From positions 1 through 5,657 of the forward strand of contig NMUJ01000040.1 in NCBI GenBank assembly GCA_002256535.1: a DNA stretch of 5,657 nucleotides, given 5' to 3'. Below, one piece after another: positions 1 through 5,657 of this stretch (position 1 is the stretch's first letter; each line of letters starts with the position of its first letter). The translations under genes were made by a program, and so were the position numbers. Under the pieces are notes generated by a model. That model worked only from the letters and a program-made list of their open reading frames with translations, did no database searches and was not told the DNA's origin. This stretch comes from Caldifarciminota bacterium 4484_18. Lineage in GTDB: Bacteria; Hydrothermota; UBA3073; NMUJ01.

Positions 1-446
1 AACCCTTCATACACAAACCTATCCGTCGGCAAGCCTGACACCACCAAAGCTGCCACAAAAGCAGTCGGCCCAGGTATCACCGTAACTTGTAACCCATGTC
101 GACGCATCTCACGTATGATGTAGAACCCAGGATCCGATATACCTGGCATACCTGCATCTGATATCAATGCCACACGTTTACCTCTCTCTATCATACGTAT
201 GAGCTCGCGACTACGTTCCTCCTTGTTATGTTCATGATACGATATGAGTGGCTTATTTATACCGTAGTGGTTGAGCAGCTTCTGGCTTACGCGCGTGTCT
301 TCGCATGCGATCACATCTACGGATTTTAAGGTTTCGATTGCCCTCAACGTTATATCTTTGAGGTTACCTATAGGTGTACCCACCACGTAAAGGCCAGGTA
401 CAAGCTTCTCAACTTCTTTATCTCTGGGGTTTGCTGGTTTACCCAT
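1..446 (-). CDS. rsmI: 16S rRNA (cytidine 2'-O)-methyltransferase RsmI, 5' part (3' end off the window)
   Basis: RsmI uses S-adenosylmethionine to 2'-O-methylate C1402 (E. coli numbering) of 16S rRNA in the decoding centre; it is a cytoplasmic enzyme. I translated the minus strand from the ATG at 446-444 and found 148 codons plus two bases, open to the window edge. That is about half of the family's usual length of roughly 280 residues. Visible hallmarks of the tetrapyrrole-methylase fold, in order, are GTPIGNLKD (residues 23-31), CEDTR (48-52), SYHEHN (69-74), LISDAGMPGISDPG (94-107) and VIPGPTAFVAAL (123-134), followed by GLPTDRFVYEG (138-148). The SAM-site loop reads DAGMPG where E. coli has DAGTP, which I regard as an ordinary variant. 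An in-frame TAA lies 12 bases upstream of this ATG, so this is the first possible ATG. No Shine-Dalgarno is visible. It lies 86 bases downstream of the HD-hydrolase gene on the same strand and is probably co-transcribed with it. The family assignment is very secure; only the C-terminal half is unseen. Confidence 0.96.
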   Translation of the reverse strand, partial: MGKPANPRDKEVEKLVPGLYVVGTPIGNLKDITLRAIETLKSVDVIACEDTRVSQKLLNHYGINKPLISYHEHNKEERSRELIRMIERGKRVALISDAGMPGISDPGFYIIREMRRHGLQVTVIPGPTAFVAALVVSGLPTDRFVYEG

Positions 447-452
447 ATAGAT

Positions 453-528
453 GTGAAATTAACTTAACCCATATGCAGGTCAATGATGGGGGTAGGTATT
501 GGGAGCGAAGTTACGTGCCACATTTCAC
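453..528 (-). other. possible bulged stem-loop filling the HD-hydrolase/rsmI gap
   Basis: Inverted repeats occupy nearly the whole 86-base gap. Plus-strand 453-459 (gtgaaat) is complementary to 522-528 (atttcac), and the directly adjoining 460-465 (taactt) is complementary to 508-513 (aagtta). In the transcript of the minus-strand genes this gives a 13-base-pair stem interrupted by an 8-base bulge (514-521), with a 42-base loop rich in pyrimidines. The outer foot starts four bases after the HD-hydrolase stop codon and ends six bases before the rsmI ATG. The stem is AT-rich and no U-run follows, so it does not look like an intrinsic terminator. It could affect rsmI translation or mRNA processing, or be chance; no folding energy was computed. 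Confidence 0.3.
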
Positions 529-532
529 TCGT

Positions 533-1081
533 TCATAACCCTAACTCCTTGGCTATACCCTGCATCGCCTTCACGCATATATCGATAAACTCCTCAAGCG
601 TCAACCCTAGCTTTTCACACTGTCGTATCTGGTCACGGTTGGCACCTGCCGCAAATCGTTTCTCTTTGAACCTTCGTAACACGAAATCGCGATCTATCCC
701 TGCCAGCGACTTCGATGGATGCATGAGTGCAGCCGCCACTATGAGGCCGGTGAGTGGATCCACCGCGTATAAAGCATATTCCATCTTAGTTGTTGGTTCT
801 TTCTTACCCGCATGTGCCTTAACTGCATCAATAATATCCTGTGGGAAACCCATCTCCTCCAACATACGTGCAGAGACGAGCCCATGCTGGTTGAAGTTAT
901 CCTTGGTCTCCTCGTAGTCTATATCATGTACTAATCCCGCCATCCCCCACTTCTCCATATCTTCACCCATCCTATCCGCCAGCGCTCGCATACAGGCTTC
1001 AGTTGCCAGCATATGTTTGATCAGATTTTTGGTCTTCACTTTCTGATGCAATAACTTTAGCAGCTCATCACGTGAAACCAT
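533..1081 (-). CDS. HD-superfamily metal-dependent hydrolase, substrate unknown
   Basis: This is a complete 182-residue soluble protein without a signal peptide or membrane segment, so it is probably cytoplasmic. The pattern is that of an HD phosphohydrolase: His23 in the helix NLIKHMLATEACMRALA, the paired His52-Asp53 in GLVHDIDYE, further histidines at 66 (NQHGL) and 90 (AHAG), and Asp108 in AVDPLTGL. H23, H52, D53 and D108 are the expected metal ligands and all are present. HD proteins usually cleave phosphomonoester or phosphodiester bonds in nucleotides; the substrate here cannot be inferred. It resembles the small stand-alone group listed as predicted HD-superfamily hydrolases (COG2316, from memory, not searched) rather than the RelA/SpoT, dGTPase or RNase Y types, because it has no partner domain. 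The start is well supported: AGGAGG lies five bases before the ATG. The gene ends with TGA and precedes rsmI, so a shared transcript is likely. It is transcribed divergently from the receptor gene. Confidence 0.88.
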   Translation of the reverse strand: MVSRDELLKLLHQKVKTKNLIKHMLATEACMRALADRMGEDMEKWGMAGLVHDIDYEETKDNFNQHGLVSARMLEEMGFPQDIIDAVKAHAGKKEPTTKMEYALYAVDPLTGLIVAAALMHPSKSLAGIDRDFVLRRFKEKRFAAGANRDQIRQCEKLGLTLEEFIDICVKAMQGIAKELGL

Positions 1082-1086
1082 CTTAA

Positions 1087-1092
1087 CCTCCT
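1087..1092 (-). promoter_or_regulatory. Shine-Dalgarno of the HD-hydrolase gene
   Basis: The minus strand reads AGGAGG within AAGAGGAGGTTAAG, five bases before the ATG at 1081. It is a canonical match to the 16S rRNA 3' end and fixes the start of the HD-hydrolase gene. Confidence 0.85.
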
Positions 1093-1150
1093 CTTAATGG
1101 ATAACAAAAATTCCCTCGTGTAAAGCTACGTCACAATCTTACGTATATCA

Positions 1151-1180
1151 TTGACCATATCGAGCTGACATTATTTTAAT
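1151..1180 (+). promoter_or_regulatory. candidate sigma-70-type promoter for the receptor gene
   Basis: TTGACC at 1151-1156 matches the -35 consensus at five of six bases. TTTAAT at 1175-1180 matches the -10 consensus at five of six, with an 18-base spacer. Transcription would begin around 1186-1188, only about a dozen bases before the start codon and just upstream of the Shine-Dalgarno, giving a very short leader. An alternative -10 (TATTTT, 1172-1177) gives a 15-base spacer. The consensus may not apply exactly to this lineage. Confidence 0.35.
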
Positions 1181-1190
1181 TCCAATCATA

Positions 1191-1197
1191 AGGGGGT
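1191..1197 (+). promoter_or_regulatory. G-rich Shine-Dalgarno of the receptor gene
   Basis: AGGGGGT lies three bases (AAA) before the ATG at 1201. It equals the standard AGGAGGT with one A replaced by G, so one pair with the rRNA would be a G-U wobble. It supports the chosen start, which also leads straight into a signal peptide. Confidence 0.75.
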
Positions 1198-1200
1198 AAA

Positions 1201-3855
1201 ATGAAGCGGTTAATTCCGATTTTTCTTACCGTGGGATGCTTATTTACAACGTTTCTATTTGCAGGTGTCACCGGTAAGATCACCGGTAGAGTTATCGATC
1301 ACGAAACCGGTAAACCACTCGCCCTCGCAAACGTGATAGTTGAAGGTACCCAGCTCGGTGCGGCTACTGATTCCAACGGCTACTACTTCATACTCAATGT
1401 ACCACCTGGCGAGTATACGCTTGTCGTTTCAATGATGGGTTACCAGCGTATGCGTGTAGAAGGTGTACGCGTATCGGTGGATTTCACTACGGTGCAAAAT
1501 TTTGAACTCACTCCCACCGTGCTGGAGCTGGGTGAAATCGCTGTAGTCGCCGAACGTAAAGTCATACGACATGACCTAACCTCCAGCCTATCCATCGTTA
1601 AATCTCGCGATATAGAAGTGATGCCGGTTGAAACATTTCGTGAGCTGCTCGATCTACAAGCAGGTGTTGTCAAAGGTCACATACGGGGTGGTCGCTACGG
1701 TGAGGTTGCTTATATGATAGACGGTATCTCAGTTACCGACCCTTACTCTGGTGATATAGCAGTTGAGGTGGACAACTCCGCTATACAGGAGCTACAAGTG
1801 GTGAGCGGTACATTCAACGCCGAATATGGGCAGGCAATGTCAGGTGTGGTAAACATAGTCACCAAGAAAGGTAGTGACGAGTTCTCAGGTAACTTCGTGG
1901 TATGGTTGGCTGATTACTACACTACGGATACTAAGTTTACGGGGTTAGATAAGTTCAACCCATCCCAAAACAAAAACGTGCGTTTCACACTATCGGGGCC
2001 GCTCCTCACCAAAAACCTGACGTTCTTCCTAACCTCACGTTACTACTACAATGATGGATGGCTATATGGTATACGTAAATTCCTACCCACCGGCGAGCCA
2101 GCTGATAACCGTATCGTACCCATGAATTACTATCGTAAGCTGTTCTTTCAGGGTAAGCTGTTTTACCAGGTTACCAAGGGTGTGAATCTCAGCTACGCGT
2201 ATCTTGACAATCGCATCAACTACAAAGAGTACGACCATTACTTCAAATACAATCCAGACGGCGACTGGAGGCGGTTCAAAACTGGATACAATCACCAGCT
2301 TACACTTACACATACGATAACCCCCAAAACCTTCTATAGCTTGAATATTGCGCATTTCTATTCCAGCTATAAGCATTACGTGTATGAAGATCCGTACGAT
2401 CCACGTTATGTACATCCTGACTTACTTACTGCACCTTCGTATTCGTTTGCACATGCGGGTACTAAGATGCAGCATTTCTATCGATGGAGTAAAACCACCA
2501 CGTTGAGGGTTGACCTTACCTCACAGGTGAGGCCCTCACATGAAATGAAGGCAGGGCTCGAACTGCAGCTATACAACCTGTTCATGCATGAGTTTGAAAT
2601 CATCCCAAAAACCATTGAAGGTGTCGAAGTTGTACCTTTCGAACCCTATGTACCTGACTTCACCGCACCTAACCATAACCGTTATCATAAACACCCATAT
2701 TTAGCTTCATGCTATGCACAGGATAAGATAGAGTTCAAAGACATGATAGTAAACGTAGGGGTAAGGTTCGACTACTTTGAACCCGATGGCGTAGTACTTC
2801 GTGACCCAGCCGACCCTAACATATTAGATCCATGGCGCCCCGAGCATCAACAGATGCCGCTCGAAGAACGTGAAAAGATCTGGTGGAAGAAAGCCACCCC
2901 CAAAAAGCAGATCAGCCCACGTTTGGGTATAGCTTACCCGATAACCGATAAGGGTGTTATACACTTCTCTTATGGGCATTTCTTACAGATACCGCAATTC
3001 GAATACCTCTACAGAAATCCCGAATTTGAGGTACCTAAAACCTCGGGTATAAGCACAATCTTAGGTAATGCAGACCTTGATGCCCAACGTACGGTGATGT
3101 ACGAGATAGGTTTACAGCAGGGATTTCGTAACGATATGCGTATGGATGTTACTCTATTCTATCGTGACATAAGAGGTTGGGTGGGCACCTCACCCGAAAT
3201 CAACACCGTGATACCAGGTACCAAATACGTGAAGTATGTAAATAAGGACTATGCGAACGTACGTGGTGTAACGTTTTCGTTCGACAAATATCGTATCAGT
3301 GGTAGTAAGTTTGGGTTCAGCTTGGCTTATACTTACCAAATAGCTGAAGGTACATCATCCAACCCCGAAGATGCATTCAACGACGCACGTGCAGGTAGGG
3401 AACCACGTAAGGAGGTGGTTCCATTGGATTGGGATCAACGTCATACACTTAACGTAACGCTAATATTTGGAGGTACAAACTTTGAAACCAGCTTCATATT
3501 CAAATATGGATCAGGACTACCCTACACGCCAAGAGTGGTACAAGGTACCCGTGTAGGTCGCACTTTATACACAGGACTTAAAGAGAACTGTGAACGTCGC
3601 CCCCCTACGGTTGATGTTGATTTCAACTATACCTATAGGGTTAAGCTTGGACGCTTAACGGTGGCATTACTTGTCAAGATCTTTAACCTGTTCGACATAC
3701 GTAACGAATATGGGGTATTTGAAGACACAGGTAGAGCTACCTACACGCTTGAACAACGTACGGCTGGTGGTGATGCCGATCCCAACTGGTTCATAAGACC
3801 GGATTTCTATTCCGAACCACGTCAGGTACAGATAGGGATATCAATAGAATTTTAA
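1201..3855 (+). CDS. TonB-dependent outer-membrane receptor with N-terminal carboxypeptidase-regulatory-like domain
   Basis: This is a complete 884-residue outer-membrane protein. A signal peptide covers about residues 1-21 (MKR, then a hydrophobic run ending FLFAG). Residues 26-105 form a CarboxypepD_reg-like beta-sandwich, with GKITGRVIDHETGKPLALANV, TDSNGYY, VPPGEYTLVVSMMGY and a closing NFEL. A short linker (LGEIAVVAERK, 110-120) leads to the plug at about 125-235, with the typical stretches LLDLQAGVV, IRGGRYGEVAYMIDGISV, IQELQVVSGTFNAEYGQA and MSGVVNIVTKKG. The rest, about 236-884, alternates aromatic-rich strands and loops as a 22-strand barrel would. It ends QVQIGISIEF, whose terminal Phe fits the BAM-recognised beta-signal. 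The family imports large or scarce ligands using TonB energy. No substrate is indicated: the length is short of SusC (usually about 1000 residues) and no SusD follows. No clear Ton box is recognised. The next gene starts 12 bases downstream and is probably co-transcribed. The family call is firm; the ligand is unknown. Confidence 0.93.
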   Translation: MKRLIPIFLTVGCLFTTFLFAGVTGKITGRVIDHETGKPLALANVIVEGTQLGAATDSNGYYFILNVPPGEYTLVVSMMGYQRMRVEGVRVSVDFTTVQNFELTPTVLELGEIAVVAERKVIRHDLTSSLSIVKSRDIEVMPVETFRELLDLQAGVVKGHIRGGRYGEVAYMIDGISVTDPYSGDIAVEVDNSAIQELQVVSGTFNAEYGQAMSGVVNIVTKKGSDEFSGNFVVWLADYYTTDTKFTGLDKFNPSQNKNVRFTLSGPLLTKNLTFFLTSRYYYNDGWLYGIRKFLPTGEPADNRIVPMNYYRKLFFQGKLFYQVTKGVNLSYAYLDNRINYKEYDHYFKYNPDGDWRRFKTGYNHQLTLTHTITPKTFYSLNIAHFYSSYKHYVYEDPYDPRYVHPDLLTAPSYSFAHAGTKMQHFYRWSKTTTLRVDLTSQVRPSHEMKAGLELQLYNLFMHEFEIIPKTIEGVEVVPFEPYVPDFTAPNHNRYHKHPYLASCYAQDKIEFKDMIVNVGVRFDYFEPDGVVLRDPADPNILDPWRPEHQQMPLEEREKIWWKKATPKKQISPRLGIAYPITDKGVIHFSYGHFLQIPQFEYLYRNPEFEVPKTSGISTILGNADLDAQRTVMYEIGLQQGFRNDMRMDVTLFYRDIRGWVGTSPEINTVIPGTKYVKYVNKDYANVRGVTFSFDKYRISGSKFGFSLAYTYQIAEGTSSNPEDAFNDARAGREPRKEVVPLDWDQRHTLNVTLIFGGTNFETSFIFKYGSGLPYTPRVVQGTRVGRTLYTGLKENCERRPPTVDVDFNYTYRVKLGRLTVALLVKIFNLFDIRNEYGVFEDTGRATYTLEQRTAGGDADPNWFIRPDFYSEPRQVQIGISIEF

Positions 3856-3856
3856 C

Positions 3857-3864
3857 AGGGGGGT
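3857..3864 (+). promoter_or_regulatory. G-rich Shine-Dalgarno of the secreted-protein gene
   Basis: AGGGGGGT lies three bases (AAT) before the ATG at 3868, within the 12-base gap after the receptor stop codon. It nearly duplicates the site in front of the receptor gene and supports both this start and independent ribosome loading on the second cistron. Confidence 0.75.
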
Positions 3865-3867
3865 AAT

Positions 3868-5657
3868 ATGAGAACCTACATAAAAATTATGCTTTCAGCG
3901 ATATTGATGGTCACCACATTGTGGGGTCAAACCCCCTACGAAGGGCGTGGCTCCTACTACGAAAGGCGTAAGGGGGTACACTCTGGTAACCGCATACGTA
4001 CTACTTTCTTCAATTACGGGCTTGTTGGACGTATATCACCTGCTGAAGATTATGGTGGTGAATGGCCTATCAACTCAGGTCACGAATACATAGGTGATGT
4101 CAGCATAATGGTGGGTGCAGAGGTACCCATCACCGTACAAGTTATCGATACCATCATCGGTAACGATACCCTCTACAGGGATAGCATTGTTTACATACAT
4201 TCAGTCGAAGTAGCTGATGGTCCCCGTGGTAACAACGAATATTCACCTGATCGCACCACATTCTGGGGTTGGGAACCCATCCCCGGTTATGCGAACCCAG
4301 ACACCGATCTTATCGCTATGAGCCACATACCGGAGTCGTGGCCTCCGTTTTGGCCCGATAGGATGGACCATCCCGATGACCCCGGCTGGCCTGGTGCTTG
4401 GAATGGCTACTTCGGTAAAAATGTCATGAATGCCGACCAAGAAAGTTATTATGTGATGGATGACAACAGTGATGAGGAGTTTCCATTCTATCCAGATTCG
4501 TCTGATTCCACCCGCAGGGGGGTCGGCTTACGTGTAGGGGTGAGGGGATTCCAATGGTCACACCCGCTTGCACAGGATTGTATATTCTGGCATTTCGATA
4601 TCACCAATGTTGGTACCTCGGTGTTACATAAGGTGGTCTTCGGTATGATCTGGGGTGGTATCGTTGGTGGTGATGGTGACTCGCACGACGATATGGCCGA
4701 CTTCATACGTGAGGATCGTGTCGTATATTGTTATGATTACGATGGTATAGGTAACACTGGATGGACACCTGTGGGTTATGCAGGGTCGGCATTCCTTGAA
4801 ACCCCCGGTGATCCATGGAATGGTATCTTTGAGAGAACGGTCATCACGATGCCAGATACTGGTGTGTTGATGAGGTTTCGCACCGATACTATACGGATAA
4901 TGCCGGGTGATACTGTTGAAGAGGATCCACATAATAGGTTTGATGACAATCTTAACGGGTTGATCGATGAAAATATCAACCTCCATCTGGGTTATAAATA
5001 TATCAACTGGCTTACGGGTGAGGGGTTCGACAATCCACTCATTGACGAACGGCGTGACGACGGTATCGACAACGATGGGGATTGGGATCCGCTCACCGAT
5101 GATGTAGGTGCTGATGGGCTACCAGGTACCAGTGACTATGGTGAAGGTGATGGCATACCCACACCGGGGGAGCCCGATTTCGATGCCACTGACAAAGACG
5201 AATCCGATCAGATAGGGCTTACCTCATTCTATTTCTTCCATCCATTCAATAAAGTCAAGCTACGTAACGACGAACAGCTATGGGGATGTCTACAGCCGGG
5301 TTATTTTAGTAAAATCGAGCTACCCCCAGGTGGTGCCGATGGTGACTTCATATGGGGGTCGGGATACTTCTCACTTAAGCCAGGTCAAACCGAACGTTTC
5401 TCTATTGCGATACTGTTTGGTGAGAATCGTGAAGCTATCGTCCGTACCACACGTACCGTACAGCAGATCTATAACTGGAACTATAGGTTTGCGAAAGCAC
5501 CTGAGCTACCCACTGTTAAAGCAGTAGCTGGTGATCGCAAGGTCATCCTATATTGGGACGATAGGGCTGAACACTCGTATGATCCGATGACCGGTTACGA
5601 TTTCGAAGGGTATAAGATCTACAAAGCTACGTGGCCAACTTGGGAAGATGCTGGTGA
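3868..5657 (+). CDS. large secreted protein with acidic calcium-loop-like motifs and a C-terminal fibronectin-III-like segment (3' end off the window)
   Basis: I translated 596 codons plus two bases, open to the window edge. Residues 1-20 are a signal peptide (MRTYIKIMLSAILMVTTLWG, then QTPYEG); there is no lipobox cysteine, so it is not a SusD-type lipoprotein. Residues 21-90 hold HSGNRIRTTFFNYGLVGR and NSGHEYIGDVSIMVGAEV. Residues 130-230 are rich in Trp, Pro and Asp (FWGWEPIPGY, ESWPPFWPD, PGAWNGYFGKN, ADQESYYVMDD). Residues 240-270 (FWHFDITNVGT, FGMIWGGIVGGDGD) read as beta-sheet. Residues 359-367 (DDNLNGLID) and 397-447 carry Asp/Asn-spaced loops resembling EF-hand, dockerin or thrombospondin-3 calcium sites. 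Residues 546-596 (LPTVKAVAGDRKVILYWD, FEGYKIYKA) look like the start of a fibronectin-III domain. I recall similar unnamed proteins, often with a type IX sorting tail, in uncultured FCB-group genomes; that tail would lie beyond the window. Function is unknown. Its place 12 bases after the receptor suggests a shared envelope role. Confidence 0.85.
   Translation, partial: MRTYIKIMLSAILMVTTLWGQTPYEGRGSYYERRKGVHSGNRIRTTFFNYGLVGRISPAEDYGGEWPINSGHEYIGDVSIMVGAEVPITVQVIDTIIGNDTLYRDSIVYIHSVEVADGPRGNNEYSPDRTTFWGWEPIPGYANPDTDLIAMSHIPESWPPFWPDRMDHPDDPGWPGAWNGYFGKNVMNADQESYYVMDDNSDEEFPFYPDSSDSTRRGVGLRVGVRGFQWSHPLAQDCIFWHFDITNVGTSVLHKVVFGMIWGGIVGGDGDSHDDMADFIREDRVVYCYDYDGIGNTGWTPVGYAGSAFLETPGDPWNGIFERTVITMPDTGVLMRFRTDTIRIMPGDTVEEDPHNRFDDNLNGLIDENINLHLGYKYINWLTGEGFDNPLIDERRDDGIDNDGDWDPLTDDVGADGLPGTSDYGEGDGIPTPGEPDFDATDKDESDQIGLTSFYFFHPFNKVKLRNDEQLWGCLQPGYFSKIELPPGGADGDFIWGSGYFSLKPGQTERFSIAILFGENREAIVRTTRTVQQIYNWNYRFAKAPELPTVKAVAGDRKVILYWDDRAEHSYDPMTGYDFEGYKIYKATWPTWEDAG

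Larger units (their letters stand above)
1082..1200. promoter_or_regulatory. divergent intergenic region, probable control region for both transcription units
   Basis: These 119 AT-rich bases separate the start codons of the HD hydrolase (minus) and the TonB-dependent receptor (plus), so the promoters of both units must lie here or inside the opposing genes. The two Shine-Dalgarno sites sit at its ends. A candidate promoter can be picked out for the plus strand (1151-1180). For the minus strand I found only poor matches, such as TTTACA followed at short spacing by TATCCA, and I do not call one. No open reading frame, tRNA or terminator is visible. Confidence 0.6.

Noticed and set aside
447..532. 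Intrinsic terminator between the HD-hydrolase gene and rsmI
   Set aside because: The inverted repeat found there is AT-rich, has a bulge and a long loop, and is not followed by a U-run in the transcript direction.
483..917. 144-codon plus-strand open frame
   Set aside because: It lies antisense to the HD-hydrolase gene, lacks a ribosome-binding site and encodes a Ser/Pro/Ile-rich sequence with no recognisable motif. The opposite strand has a clear HD domain and a strong start.
1130..1155. Imperfect inverted repeat GTCACAAT ... ATTGAC in the divergent control region, considered as an operator
   Set aside because: The arms match at only six bases and only after allowing a two-base insertion. 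It overlaps the candidate -35 box but is within what chance would give.
1228..1239. Possible lipobox around Cys13 of the receptor (TVGC)
   Set aside because: Position -3 is Thr rather than Leu, Val or Ile, the hydrophobic core continues past the cysteine to FLFAG, and a normal signal-peptidase I site near residue 21 fits better.
1440..1673. Minus-strand open frame inside the receptor gene
   Set aside because: It is a Ser/Thr/Arg-rich antisense shadow of the end of the regulatory-like domain and the start of the plug, with no start signal.
2083..2415. 110-codon minus-strand open frame with hydrophobic stretches
   Set aside because: The hydrophobic look comes from reading aromatic-rich barrel codons backwards. 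It has no ribosome-binding site and the plus-strand reading is a continuous outer-membrane barrel.
4243..4986. Several overlapping minus-strand open frames (65-120 codons)
   Set aside because: They overlap one another in different frames and lie antisense to the secreted-protein gene. None shows a motif or start signal.
5330..5527. 65-codon plus-strand open frame
   Set aside because: It is out of frame within the secreted-protein gene, whose own frame is continuous and Fn3-like here.
3868..5657. SusD-like nutrient-binding lipoprotein paired with the receptor
   Set aside because: There is no lipobox cysteine in the signal peptide and the sequence has acidic calcium-loop-like motifs and an Fn3-like end rather than the helical repeat character expected of SusD.

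Overview
This window looks like chromosomal DNA from an uncultured, Gram-negative (outer-membrane-bearing) bacterium. My best guess is the broad FCB/WOR-3-like assemblage (Marinimicrobia, Zixibacteria, KSB1, candidate division WOR-3). The guess rests on three things: a TonB-dependent receptor with an N-terminal carboxypeptidase-regulatory-like domain; a large secreted protein with acidic, calcium-loop-like repeats and a fibronectin-III-like segment, of a style I associate with those groups; and codon use that mixes ATA (Ile), CGT and AGG (Arg) and GGT (Gly) at moderate GC. The taxonomy is inference; no rRNA or phylogenetic marker is complete here.

Layout: two divergent transcription units flank a 119-base intergenic region (1082-1200). 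To the left, on the minus strand, is a complete HD-superfamily hydrolase gene (1081-533). An 86-base gap follows that could fold into a bulged hairpin, then the first half of rsmI, the 16S rRNA 2'-O-ribose methyltransferase (446 to the window's left edge). To the right, on the plus strand, is a complete 884-residue TonB-dependent outer-membrane receptor (1201-3855). Twelve bases later a large exported protein begins (3868 to the right edge, 596 codons visible, end not seen).

Functional reading: the left unit is housekeeping-like, pairing ribosome modification with a metal-dependent phosphohydrolase of unknown substrate. The right unit is a cell-envelope module: an outer-membrane barrel co-transcribed with a secreted or surface protein. 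The tight spacing and the near-identical G-rich Shine-Dalgarno sequences (AGGGGGTAA-type) suggest that the two are expressed together. The substrate of the receptor and the role of the secreted partner cannot be read from the sequence.

I saw no tRNA, rRNA, CRISPR array, insertion sequence or phage gene. The most unusual object is the secreted protein, which belongs to no characterised functional family I can name. The hairpin just upstream of rsmI, combined with the lack of a visible Shine-Dalgarno for that gene, is the most interesting non-coding signal.
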